Assembly: GCF_900104345.1 (NCBI RefSeq)
Contig: NZ_FNJN01000001.1
Coordinates: 1-64,000, forward strand
DNA from: Microbacterium testaceum StLB037
GTDB taxonomy: Bacteria > Actinomycetota > Actinomycetes > Actinomycetales > Microbacteriaceae
Direction of reading: 5' to 3'
Length of the DNA stretch: 64,000 bases
This document shows positions 26,298-34,474 of the stretch, in pieces (within the stretch, counting starts at the first letter, position 1; each line of letters begins with the position of its first letter). The position numbers were made by a program, and so were the translations under genes. Under the pieces are notes generated by a model that was given only the letters and a program-made list of their open reading frames with translations, had not been told where the DNA came from and did not search any database.

Positions 26298-26735
26298 ATG
26301 TCACTCTCAGGAGAGTATCTACCCAGCACCAGCGAATGGGCCCGCCAGCAGGCGGAGACTTTCGAAGCCACGGGGGGCAAAGAGTCCGCCGACATGCGGG
26401 GCGTACCCATCATCGTCCTCACCACCGTCGGTGCCAAAACGGGCGGCCTGCGCAAGACCGCATTGATGCGCGTCGAGCACGACGGGAAGTACGCGGTCGT
26501 GGCATCCAAGGGCGGGGCTCCCGACCACCCCGCGTGGTACTACAACCTCGTCAAGAACCCCCGCGTCGCCCTGCAGGACGGCGACGTGAAGAAGGAGTAC
26601 GACGCGCACCAGGCGGAGGGCGCCGAGCGCGAGGAGTGGTGGGGCTACGCGACCGAGGTCTGGCCCGACTACGACGAGTACCAGAAGAAGACCGACCGTC
26701 GCATCGAGCTGTTCGTGCTGGAGCCGGTCGAGTAA
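26298..26735 (+). CDS. DDN/DUF385-family (F420-type nitroreductase-like) protein
   Basis: The 145-residue beta-barrel protein carries [20 protein letters not shown] followed by [40 protein letters not shown] and LFVLEPVE. These are family hallmarks of the F420-dependent deazaflavin nitroreductases and their relatives (DUF385). Whether it uses F420, FMN or another cofactor is unknown. TATCGT (26285-26290) lies seven bases before the ATG, so the transcript may be leaderless. Confidence 0.88.
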   Translation: MSLSGEYLPSTSEWARQQAETFEATGGKESADMRGVPIIVLTTVGAKTGGLRKTALMRVEHDGKYAVVASKGGAPDHPAWYYNLVKNPRVALQDGDVKKEYDAHQAEGAEREEWWGYATEVWPDYDEYQKKTDRRIELFVLEPVE

Positions 26736-26762
26736 GTCCTCTCGATCGCTCATCCGCGTGAG

Positions 26763-26812
26763 TGTCCACGACACCCGGACGGATCGAGAATTCGTCCGGG
26801 TGTTGCGGACAC
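26763..26812. terminator. Long hairpin after the DDN-like gene
   Basis: ACACCCGGACG at 26771-26781 pairs with CGTCCGGGTGT at 26793-26803. Outer arms GTGTCC and GGACAC extend the stem after a three-base mismatch. The hairpin separates the DDN-like gene from the nitrite operon. Confidence 0.7.
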
Positions 26813-26897
26813 CCGACGGTGTGGGGTCGACGTGCAACGGGGATCAGAGGTCCGGATGCCGGGATCCAAACCTCACACCGAGCCCTCGGCCGCGTGA

Positions 26898-26965
26898 GAG
26901 AAACGTTCGCCCGGGGTAACGCGGGCGCGAGGGCGGGGGAAACCTCGGCTGCCTAGCGTCGGGGC
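26898..26965 (+). promoter_or_regulatory. Promoter region of the nitrite operon
   Basis: TAGCGT at 26954-26959 could be the -10 box, with the ATG of nirB six bases further on, which would make a leaderless mRNA. GAAAC (26901-26905) and GTAAC (26917-26921) are GlnR-like half-sites, but their spacing is not the canonical one. Confidence 0.35.
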
Positions 26966-29623
26966 ATGGCCCGCTCGAACCCCGCAATCGGAACGAAACA
27001 CGCCGCTGACGCGTCGGCAAAGTCCGCCGCGTACGGTGACGGCATGCTCCACCCCGCTCCATCCGGATCCGTCGTGGTCGTGGGTGCGGGAATGGTGGCC
27101 CACCGCTTCGTCGAGAGCCTCACAAGCCGCGACACCGAGGCCCGCTGGTCGGTCACGGTGCTGGGCGACGAAGCCCGCGGGCCGTACGACCGCGTGGGCC
27201 TGACCGGCATCTTCAGCGGAAAGACCCCCGACGACCTCGCCCTCGATCCCGCGGTACTCGCCCACGAGCGGGTGCGGGTGAAGACCGACGCCCGCGTCAC
27301 GAAGATCGACCGCGCGGCGCGCACCGTCACCACGGCGGGGGGCTCGACCCACGCGTACGACCGCCTCGTGCTGGCGACCGGGTCGTTCGCCGCGCGTCTT
27401 GCCCTCGACGGCTTCGACCACCAGGGGTGTTTCGTCTACCGCACGCTCGACGACGTCGCCGGCATGCGCGCCTGGGTCGCGAAGCGCTCGGCGCAGCTCG
27501 GCCGCCCCCTGCGCGGCGCGGTCGTCGGCGGCGGTCTGCTCGGACTCGAAGCCGCGGGAGCGCTGCAGGCCGAGGGCGTCTCGCCGTTCGTGCTGCAGTC
27601 GAACGAACGCCTCATGTCGGCCCAGCTCGACCTGGGCGGGGCGCGCACCCTGCAGCGGCTCATCGAAGCGCGCGGCATCGAGGTGCGCACGAGTTCGGTG
27701 ACGACCCGGGTGGATGCCGACAAGACCGGTGCCGTGTGCGGCCTCGAGCTGCGCGACGGCACGTGGGAGGCCGTCGACATCGTGGTCTTCACGGTCGGCG
27801 TGCGGCCGCGCGACGAACTCGCCCGGGCGGCGGAGCTGCGGGTCGATGCCCGCGGCGGTGTCGTGATCGACGAGGGCTGCGACACCTCGGACCCCTCGAT
27901 CATGGCGATCGGCGAGGTCGCGAGCTTCGACGGGCAGTGCATCGGCCTCGTCGCCCCCGGCTACGCGATGGCCGAGGTCGCCGCGACCCGCCTGCTCGGC
28001 GGCGACGCCGCCTTCCCCGGGTTCGACACCTCGGCCAAGCTGAAGCTCTCGGGCGTCGAGGTCGCGAGCTTCGGCGACGCGTTCGCCGAGACGCCGAACG
28101 CCCTCGACGTGACCTACGCCGACCCGGTGTCGGGCGTCTACAAGAAGCTCGTGCTGAGCGACGACGCGCAGACGCTTCTCGGCGGCATCCTGGTCGGCGA
28201 CGCCTCGGCGTACACCTCGCTGCGTCCGCTCGTCGGTCGTGCCCTCGGCGGCGACCCCGCGGCCTACCTCATGCCCTCCGACCTCGCTCCGGCGCCGCAG
28301 GGCGACCTGCCCGCCGATGCGATCGTGTGCTCGTGCAACGGCGTCACCGCCGGAACCGTGCGCGAGGCCGTCATCGAACACCAGTGCGCGGATGCCGCCG
28401 AGGTCAAGGCCTGCACCAAGGCCGGGGCTGCGTGCGGCTCGTGCTTCACGCTCGTGAAGAAGCTCGTGGCGACCGAGCTCGCGGCATCCGGAAAAGAAGT
28501 CTCGAACGGACTGTGCGAACACTTCTCGTTCACCCGGGCGCAGCTGTTCGACGCCGTCCGGGTCTCAGGGCTGCGCACCTTCACCTCGATCGTCGAGCGC
28601 TTCGGCACCGGCCGCGGCTGCGACATCTGCAAACCGGCCCTCGCGAGCATCCTCGCCAGCCTCTACTCGGGGCACGTGCTCGACGGCGAGCTCGCGACGA
28701 TGCAGGACACGAACGACCACGTGATGGCCAACATCCAGCGCGACGGCAGCTACAGCGTCGTCCCGCGCATCCCGGGTGGCGAGATCACGCCCGAGGGGCT
28801 CGTCGTGATCGGCGAGGTCGCGCGCGACTTCGGGCTCTACACGAAGATCACCGGCGGACAGCGGATCGACCTGTTCGGCGCTCGCCTCGACCAGCTGCCC
28901 GACATCTGGAAGCGCCTCGTCGACGCCGGCTTCGAATCCGGACACGCCTACGGCAAGTCGCTGCGCACGGTGAAGTCGTGCGTCGGCTCGACCTGGTGCC
29001 GCTACGGCGTGCAGGACTCGGTCGGCATGGCCGTGCAGCTCGAGCTGCGCTATCGGGGCCTGCGCTCGCCGCACAAGCTCAAGTTCGGCGTCTCGGGCTG
29101 CGCGCGCGAATGCGCCGAGGCCCGCGGCAAGGACATCGGGGTGATCGCGACCGAGGCCGGGTGGAACCTCTACGTCGGCGGCAACGGCGGCTTCACCCCG
29201 CGCCACGCGGTGCTGTTCGCCGAGGGCCTCGACGACGAGGGGCTGCTGCGGGCGATCGACCGGTTCCTCATGTTCTACATCCGCACCGCCGACCGGCTGC
29301 AGCGCACCGCGCCCTGGGTCGAGGAATACGAGGGCGGACTCGAAGCACTCAAGGGCGTCGTGTTCGACGACACGCTCGGCATCGCCGACGATCTCGACCG
29401 GGCCATGGCATCCCACATCGACGCCTACGAAGACGAGTGGGCCGCGACCCTCGCCGATCCCGAGAAGCTCAAGCGCTTCCAGAGCTTCGTGAACGCGCCC
29501 GAGGTCGCCGACCCCTCGCTCGCCTACGTCGCCGAGCGCGGCCAGGCCCGACCCGCCACGGCTGAGGAACGCGCGTCGGGCGCGGTGCTCATCGGTGGCA
29601 CGACGCTGGCGGTGCGGTCATGA
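26966..29623 (+). CDS. nirB: Assimilatory NAD(P)H nitrite reductase, large subunit
   Basis: The 885-residue siroheme flavoprotein reduces nitrite to ammonium with six electrons. In order it has FAD and NAD domains (VVVVGAGMVAHRFVESL; GAVVGGGLLGLEAAGAL), a BFD-like [2Fe-2S] region (VCSCNGVTAGTVREAV; ACTKAGAACGSCF), and the nitrite/sulfite reductase half, with C672, C678, C712 and C716 binding the [4Fe-4S]-siroheme centre (SCVGSTWCRYG; SGCARECAEARG). The ATG at 26966 has no ribosome-binding site but a -10-like box six bases away; an internal ATG at 27044 begins just before the FAD motif and is the alternative. It heads the operon nirB-nirD-cobA-hemD-cbiX. Confidence 0.96.
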   Translation: MARSNPAIGTKHAADASAKSAAYGDGMLHPAPSGSVVVVGAGMVAHRFVESLTSRDTEARWSVTVLGDEARGPYDRVGLTGIFSGKTPDDLALDPAVLAHERVRVKTDARVTKIDRAARTVTTAGGSTHAYDRLVLATGSFAARLALDGFDHQGCFVYRTLDDVAGMRAWVAKRSAQLGRPLRGAVVGGGLLGLEAAGALQAEGVSPFVLQSNERLMSAQLDLGGARTLQRLIEARGIEVRTSSVTTRVDADKTGAVCGLELRDGTWEAVDIVVFTVGVRPRDELARAAELRVDARGGVVIDEGCDTSDPSIMAIGEVASFDGQCIGLVAPGYAMAEVAATRLLGGDAAFPGFDTSAKLKLSGVEVASFGDAFAETPNALDVTYADPVSGVYKKLVLSDDAQTLLGGILVGDASAYTSLRPLVGRALGGDPAAYLMPSDLAPAPQGDLPADAIVCSCNGVTAGTVREAVIEHQCADAAEVKACTKAGAACGSCFTLVKKLVATELAASGKEVSNGLCEHFSFTRAQLFDAVRVSGLRTFTSIVERFGTGRGCDICKPALASILASLYSGHVLDGELATMQDTNDHVMANIQRDGSYSVVPRIPGGEITPEGLVVIGEVARDFGLYTKITGGQRIDLFGARLDQLPDIWKRLVDAGFESGHAYGKSLRTVKSCVGSTWCRYGVQDSVGMAVQLELRYRGLRSPHKLKFGVSGCARECAEARGKDIGVIATEAGWNLYVGGNGGFTPRHAVLFAEGLDDEGLLRAIDRFLMFYIRTADRLQRTAPWVEEYEGGLEALKGVVFDDTLGIADDLDRAMASHIDAYEDEWAATLADPEKLKRFQSFVNAPEVADPSLAYVAERGQARPATAEERASGAVLIGGTTLAVRS

Positions 29624-30108
29624 CCCTGATGGAGACGACTCCGGATGCCGGGGCCCCGGCCATGACGTCGAGCTCGACCGGCGCCCCCGACGGGCCGGCG
29701 GCGCAGGGCTGGACCCGCGTCTGCCGCGTCGACGACCTGCTCGTCGAGCGCGGGGCGGCGGCCCTGCTCGGCGACCGGCAGATCGCGCTGTTCCGGAGCT
29801 TCGACGGCCGCATCTTCGCGACCGACCAGATCGACCCGTTCAGTGGGGCGGCCGTGCTCTCGCGCGGGATCGTCGGCGACCGCGGGGGAGTGCCGACCGT
29901 CGCCTCGCCCATGTACAAGCAGGTGTTCGACCTGCGTACCGGCGCGTGCCTCGATACGCAGGGCAAGGAACAGCTGACCGTGGCCGTGCACCCGGTGGCG
30001 GTCGCCGAAGGTGACGTGTTCGTGAAGCTCGTGACCGCCTCGGCGCCGGCGAGCAGCGCGCACGCCGACCCCGCGCACGCCGACCCCGCAGAAGGAGACG
30101 CCCGATGA
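29620..30108 (+). CDS. nirD: Nitrite reductase small subunit
   Basis: The 162-residue protein has a Rieske-like fold without the cluster ligands, as usual for NirD (GWTRVCRVDDLLVERGAAAL; ATDQIDPFSGAAVLSRGIVG; PMYKQVFDLRTGACLD). It associates with NirB. The ATG overlaps the nirB stop by four bases. The last 20 residues repeat Ala-His-Ala-Asp-Pro and are probably disordered. Confidence 0.93.
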   Translation: MTLMETTPDAGAPAMTSSSTGAPDGPAAQGWTRVCRVDDLLVERGAAALLGDRQIALFRSFDGRIFATDQIDPFSGAAVLSRGIVGDRGGVPTVASPMYKQVFDLRTGACLDTQGKEQLTVAVHPVAVAEGDVFVKLVTASAPASSAHADPAHADPAEGDAR

Positions 30109-31382
30109 TCGCTCTCGCAGGACTCGACCTCACCGACAAGCTCGTCGTGTGCGTGGGCGGCGGCTCCGTCGCCGAGAAGCGCATTGCACGGCTGCGGGCC
30201 GCCGGCGCCCGGGTGCGGGTGGTCGCACCCGTGATGACGCCGGGTCTCGCCGCGCTCGCCGCCGCGGGTGACATCGAGTGGCTCGCAAGGGGATTCGCCG
30301 ACACCGACCTCGACGACGCCTGGTTCTGCCACACGGCCACGGGCGCGGCATCCGTCGACGCAGCCGTCGTCGCCGCAGCCGAAGCGCGCCGCGTGTGGTG
30401 CGTCAACGCGGGCCACGGCGGCAAGGGCACCGCGCGCCTGGCCGCCGAGACCACGAGTGGCGACGTCATGGTCGGCGTCGTCTCCACCGCGGGAGCCGAC
30501 CCCCGCCGCAGCGTCGCCGTGCGTGACGCCATCGCCCAGCGCCTCGCCGAAGGCGCCCTTCCGCTCCGCCGCCGACGTCGCCCGCTCGTGGGGAGCGTGG
30601 CGCTCGTCGGCGGCGGTCCCGGCCCGGTCGACCTGCTGACGGTGCGCGCCCGCGCGCTGCTGGCCGAGGCCGACGTCGTCGTGCACGACCGGCTCGGACC
30701 CACCGGCGTGCTCGCCGAACTCGGTGACGACGTCGAGCTGATCGACGTGGGCAAGCGGCCGCAGCACCACCCGGTGCCGCAGCACGAGATCAACGCGATC
30801 CTCGTCGACCGCGCGGCTCGCGGGCTGCGCGTCGTCCGACTCAAGGGCGGCGACCCGTTCGTCTACGGCCGCGGCGGCGAAGAGGTCATCGCGTGCCGCG
30901 AGGCAGGCATCGCGGTCGAGGTCGTGCCGGGTATCTCCAGCGCGATCGCCGTTCCCTCATCCGCGGGCATTCCCGTGACGCACCGGGGCGTCGCCGGTAC
31001 CCTGCATGTCGTGAACGGTCAGGACACTCCGAGCGAAGCGACCCTCGCCGCCCTGCGCGACGACAGCGCCACGGTCGTCGCGCTCATGGGCGTGAGCGCC
31101 CTGCCGCGCTTCGTCGCCGCGGCCCGCGCCGCCGGTGCTCCCGAGACGCGGCCCGTCGCCTTCGTCGAGAACGGCCACACGCCCGCTCAGCGCACGATCC
31201 GCACCACGCTCGGAACGGCGATGGCGGATGCCGAGACCCACCGCCTCGCGAACCCCGCGGTGCTCGTGTTCGGTGAGGTCGCCCGGGCCGACCTGCTGCT
31301 GCCGGTCTCGGCGCCCGCGGCGGCGTCGCTCCAGCCTGCTTCCGCGGCGGTCGCGGTCGGCCAGAGCGAGGGCATCGGGTGA
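30105..31382 (+). CDS. cobA: Siroheme synthase: precorrin-2 dehydrogenase + uroporphyrinogen-III methyltransferase
   Basis: The 425-residue protein is a fusion of two enzymes of siroheme synthesis. Residues 1-150 are Met8/CysG-N-like with an NAD motif (VVCVGGGSVAEKRIARLRAA). Residues from about 163 are the SAM-dependent methyltransferase (SVALVGGGPGPVDLLTVRAR; VVVHDRLGP; RLKGGDPFVYGRGGEE; VPGISSAIAVPSSAGIPVTH). Together they convert uroporphyrinogen III to sirohydrochlorin. The C-terminal ferrochelatase step is supplied by CbiX three genes on. It overlaps nirD and hemD by four bases each. The N-terminal domain is shorter than in E. coli CysG, where it also chelates iron. Confidence 0.93.
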   Translation: MIALAGLDLTDKLVVCVGGGSVAEKRIARLRAAGARVRVVAPVMTPGLAALAAAGDIEWLARGFADTDLDDAWFCHTATGAASVDAAVVAAAEARRVWCVNAGHGGKGTARLAAETTSGDVMVGVVSTAGADPRRSVAVRDAIAQRLAEGALPLRRRRRPLVGSVALVGGGPGPVDLLTVRARALLAEADVVVHDRLGPTGVLAELGDDVELIDVGKRPQHHPVPQHEINAILVDRAARGLRVVRLKGGDPFVYGRGGEEVIACREAGIAVEVVPGISSAIAVPSSAGIPVTHRGVAGTLHVVNGQDTPSEATLAALRDDSATVVALMGVSALPRFVAAARAAGAPETRPVAFVENGHTPAQRTIRTTLGTAMADAETHRLANPAVLVFGEVARADLLLPVSAPAAASLQPASAAVAVGQSEGIG

Positions 31383-32518
31383 CCACACCCGCGCGGACGA
31401 TCAGCACGGTGCTCCAGGGGTGCACCGTGCTGCTTCCCGTCGATCGACGGTCGGGGGAGCTGTCGGCCGCGCTCGAGCGCCACGGCGCGCGCGTGCGCGT
31501 CGCTCCGGCCCTCACGATCGTGCCGCACGTCGACGACGACGAACTGATCGCGCAGACGCGGTCGCTGGTCGACGACCCGCCCGACGTCGTCGTGGCCACC
31601 ACCGGTGTGGGGTTCCGCGCGTGGATGGAGACCGCCGACGAGGCGGGTCTGCACGACGCGCTCGCGCCCGTGCTCGACGGCGCGCGCATCGTCGCGCGCG
31701 GTCCCAAGGCGCGCGGCGCCATTCAGCAGGCCGGGTTCGAGGCCGACTGGGTCGCCGAGAGCGAGACCGCCGCCGAACTGCGCGACTTCCTCGTGGCCGA
31801 GGGCATCGAGGGACTGCACGTCGCTGTGCAGCACCACGGCTCCGGCGCCGACGGCCTCGACGAGGCGTTCGAGGCGGCCGGCGCGCGCGTGACCAGCCTC
31901 ACCATCTACCGCTGGGGTCCGCCGCCCGACCCCGAGGTCGTCGCCGCGTCGACCCAGCAGGTCGCGCGGGGAGAGATCGACGCGGTCCTGTTCACCTCGG
32001 CCCCCGCCGCGCGCGAGTGGATCCTCGCCGCCGAGCGGGCCGAGGCGCTCAATGGAGTCGCCTCGCGAGCCGCCCGCGGGCACGTACTCATCGCCGCCGT
32101 CGGGCCGATCACCGCAGGTCCCCTCCTCGAGGCGGGCATCACCCCGCTCATCCCCGACCGCGGGCGCCTCGGCGCGCTCGTGCGCGCGGTCGTGACGCAC
32201 TACGGCGGGGCGGACGCGGCGCTCATTCCCACGACGGTCGGGCGCCTCGGCATCCGCTCATCGGGAATCGTGCTCGACGGGGATTTCACGCCCCTGCCGC
32301 GCACCGGAGTCGAGATCCTGCGGGCGCTCGCCAGAAACCCCGGGGCGGTCGTCTCGCGCGCCGACCTGATCGCCGCGCTGTCGAGCGCGGAGGCCAGTGG
32401 CCACGCCGTCGAGGTCGCCGTGGCCCGCACGCGCGAGGCGCTCGGCGGGCTCGACTTGATCCGTACCGTCTACAAGCGCGGATACCGGCTCGACGTGATC
32501 GATGAGGAGGACGCATGA
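31379..32518 (+). CDS. hemD: Uroporphyrinogen-III synthase fused to a winged-helix DNA-binding domain
   Basis: The 379-residue protein has a HemD domain (about 1-265; GCTVLLPVDRRSGELSAALE; VVVATTGVGFRAWMETA; VLFTSAPAAREWILAAE; AAVGPITAGPLLEAGI) that closes the ring of hydroxymethylbilane to uroporphyrinogen III. A C-terminal OmpR-type winged helix follows (about 285-375; RTGVEILRALARNPGAVVSR; VEVAVARTREALGGLDLIRT; VYKRGYRL). Such fusions occur in actinobacteria, and the helix may let the enzyme regulate its own or other nitrogen genes. The GTG start overlaps cobA (GTGA). Confidence 0.9.
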   Translation: MTTPARTISTVLQGCTVLLPVDRRSGELSAALERHGARVRVAPALTIVPHVDDDELIAQTRSLVDDPPDVVVATTGVGFRAWMETADEAGLHDALAPVLDGARIVARGPKARGAIQQAGFEADWVAESETAAELRDFLVAEGIEGLHVAVQHHGSGADGLDEAFEAAGARVTSLTIYRWGPPPDPEVVAASTQQVARGEIDAVLFTSAPAAREWILAAERAEALNGVASRAARGHVLIAAVGPITAGPLLEAGITPLIPDRGRLGALVRAVVTHYGGADAALIPTTVGRLGIRSSGIVLDGDFTPLPRTGVEILRALARNPGAVVSRADLIAALSSAEASGHAVEVAVARTREALGGLDLIRTVYKRGYRLDVIDEEDA

Positions 32519-33228
32519 CCGCCGTACTGATCGCCTGCGCCCACGGCACGAGGTTCGAAGAGGGCCGCGTCGTCGTGCTCGAGCTGCTCGAGGTGCTGCG
32601 CGCGACAGCTCCCGCCGACGTCGAGGTGCACGAGGCCTACGTCGACGTGCACGGTCCGTACGTCACCGACGTGGTCGCCGCAGCCCGCGAACGCACCGAC
32701 GACATCGTCATCGTGCCGCTGCTGCTCTCGACCGGGTACCACACCGAGGTCGACCTGGTGGAGGCCGCCGACGGACTGCCCGTCGCCCCCGCGCTCGGAC
32801 CCCACCCGGTGCTGGCCGAGATCCTCGCCGATCGCGTGCGCGCCGCCGGAGCCGGTCCCGACGACACCGTCGTGCTCGCCGCGGCGGGGTCCACCCGCCC
32901 GGGCGCGGTGGTCGACGTCGAACGCATGGCGGAGCTGATGGCCGAAGCCGGGGTCACCGGTCCCGTCGTCACGGCCTACGCCGCGGCATCCGATCCCCGC
33001 ATTCCGGATGCCGTGGCCACGGCACGCGCGGACGGTCGCCGCACGGTCGCGGCGAGCTACGTCCTCGCTCCGGGCCACTTCTCGCGCGTGATCGAGAAGG
33101 CGGATGCCGACCTGACCACCGCCCCAATCGGCGCCGACCCGCGCCTGGCGACGGTGGTGTGGGAGCGGTGGCGCGATGCGCGTGTGCCGCTCTCGTTGCA
33201 GACGGTCGCGCACAATGGTGAGAGCTGA
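32515..33228 (+). CDS. Sirohydrochlorin chelatase (CbiX/SirB type)
   Basis: The 237-residue protein inserts iron into sirohydrochlorin to finish siroheme for NirB. ACAHGTRFEEGR near the N-terminus holds the metal-binding His, LLLSTGYHTEVD the second, and the C-terminal half repeats the fold (VVTAYAAASDPRIPDAVATA; YVLAPGHFSRVIEKADAD). It is the fifth and last gene of the nir operon, again with a four-base overlap. Given the context, iron rather than cobalt is the likely metal. Confidence 0.92.
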   Translation: MTAVLIACAHGTRFEEGRVVVLELLEVLRATAPADVEVHEAYVDVHGPYVTDVVAAARERTDDIVIVPLLLSTGYHTEVDLVEAADGLPVAPALGPHPVLAEILADRVRAAGAGPDDTVVLAAAGSTRPGAVVDVERMAELMAEAGVTGPVVTAYAAASDPRIPDAVATARADGRRTVAASYVLAPGHFSRVIEKADADLTTAPIGADPRLATVVWERWRDARVPLSLQTVAHNGES

Positions 33229-33253
33229 CCCGTCGCACGGTGGCGGAGCGGTC

Positions 33254-33269
33254 TGTACAACGTTGTACA
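33254..33269. promoter_or_regulatory. LacI-type operator before its regulator gene
   Basis: TGTACAACGTTGTACA is a perfect 16-base palindrome 20 bases before the LacI-family start. Related sites occur before the arabinoside operon (34354-34382). It is probably an autoregulatory site. Confidence 0.8.
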
Positions 33270-33288
33270 GTGAGCCCATGGAGATCCG

Positions 33289-34305
33289 ATGACGGCCACC
33301 CTGCATGACGTCGCGCGGCTGGCTTCGGTGTCGATCAAGACCGTCTCGAACGTCATCAACGATCGGCCGAACATCCGCCCCGCCACGCGCGAACGGGTCG
33401 AGCAGGCCATCGCCGAACTCGGCTACACGCCCAACCTGACCGCGCGCAATCTGCGCAGCGGACGCACAGGCGCCATCGCCTTGGCCGTGCCCGACCTGGC
33501 ATTGAGCTACTTCGCCGAACTCGCCGCGATCGTCATCGCCGAGGCCGAACGGCGGGGGGTGGTCGTGCTCGTCGAGCAGACCGGCGGCGACCGGGAGCGC
33601 GAGATCGAGCTGCTGCGCTCGCCGCGGCTCAAGCTCACCGACGGGCTCATCTTCAGCCCCCTCGGAATGGGGCAGGACGACGTCGATCGGCTCGAGGTGA
33701 CCTACCCGATGGTGCTGCTGGGTGAGCGCATCTTCGACGGGCCGACCGACCACGTGACCATGCGCAACGTCGACGCCGCGCGCGACGCGACGCGATTCCT
33801 GCTGAAGAGCGGGCGTCGGCGCATCGCCCTCGTGGGCGCCCACGACGGCGAGGTCATCGGCTCGGCCGGACTCCGCCTGAGGGGCTATCGCGAGGCGCTC
33901 GACGAGGCGGGGGTCGCGTACGACGACGACATCGTCGGGTACACGACCATGTGGCATCGCGCGAACGGAGCCGATTCGATGCGCGAGTTGCTGCGCCGAG
34001 GCGTCGACTTCGACGCCGTGCTCGGGCTCAACGACACGCTCGCGCTGGGTGCCATGAGGGCCCTGCAAGAGGCAGGGCGACTCGTGCCCGACGACGTCTG
34101 GGTGGTGGGCTTCGACGACCTCGACGAGGCGCAGTACTCGATCCCGTCGCTCACGACCATCGACCCGGGCCAGGACTGGATCGCGCGGACCGCGGTCGAG
34201 ACGCTTCTCGCGCGCATCGCCGGGCCCTCGGAGGCGCCGGCTCCGCAGCTGCTTCTCGCCGACTATCGCCTGGTCGAGCGCGAATCGGCGCCCGGCCTGC
34301 GCTGA
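33289..34305 (+). CDS. LacI-family transcriptional regulator of the arabinoside operon
   Basis: The 338-residue repressor has an N-terminal helix-turn-helix (TLHDVARLASVSIKTVSNVI) with the hinge helix NLTARNLRSGRTGAIAL, then a sugar-binding periplasmic-protein-like domain (DGLIFSPLGMGQDDVD; DFDAVLGLNDTLALGAMRAL; VGFDDLDEAQYSIPSLTTID). It probably releases DNA when an arabinose-containing sugar binds. Palindromes of the type expected for this family lie before its own gene and before the next operon. Confidence 0.93.
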   Translation: MTATLHDVARLASVSIKTVSNVINDRPNIRPATRERVEQAIAELGYTPNLTARNLRSGRTGAIALAVPDLALSYFAELAAIVIAEAERRGVVVLVEQTGGDREREIELLRSPRLKLTDGLIFSPLGMGQDDVDRLEVTYPMVLLGERIFDGPTDHVTMRNVDAARDATRFLLKSGRRRIALVGAHDGEVIGSAGLRLRGYREALDEAGVAYDDDIVGYTTMWHRANGADSMRELLRRGVDFDAVLGLNDTLALGAMRALQEAGRLVPDDVWVVGFDDLDEAQYSIPSLTTIDPGQDWIARTAVETLLARIAGPSEAPAPQLLLADYRLVERESAPGLR

Positions 34306-34321
34306 GTCGCAGACACGGCGC

Positions 34322-34382
34322 TTGACAGTGCGCCGCCCGACGGGCATCATCCTTTTACAACGTTTACTTCCAACGTTGTAAA
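34322..34382 (+). promoter_or_regulatory. Arabinoside operon promoter with two LacI-type operators
   Basis: TTGACA (34322-34327) and CATCAT (34345-34350) with a 17-base spacer form a plausible promoter. TTTACAACGTTTAC (34354-34367) and CAACGTTGTAAA (34371-34382) lie directly downstream, where a repressor would block transcription. They match the 33254 operator. Confidence 0.75.
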
Positions 34383-34474
34383 TCGTGCAGAGCGGCACTC
34401 TTCAGGCGCCGGGCTGCGCCGATCCATCTCCGAGAGACACCGGTGTTTCGCACCGCGAGAGGAACACACAGCCC

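Noticed and set aside
29620..30108. Loss of Rieske cluster ligands in NirD
   Set aside because: NirD proteins in general have the Rieske fold without the cluster.
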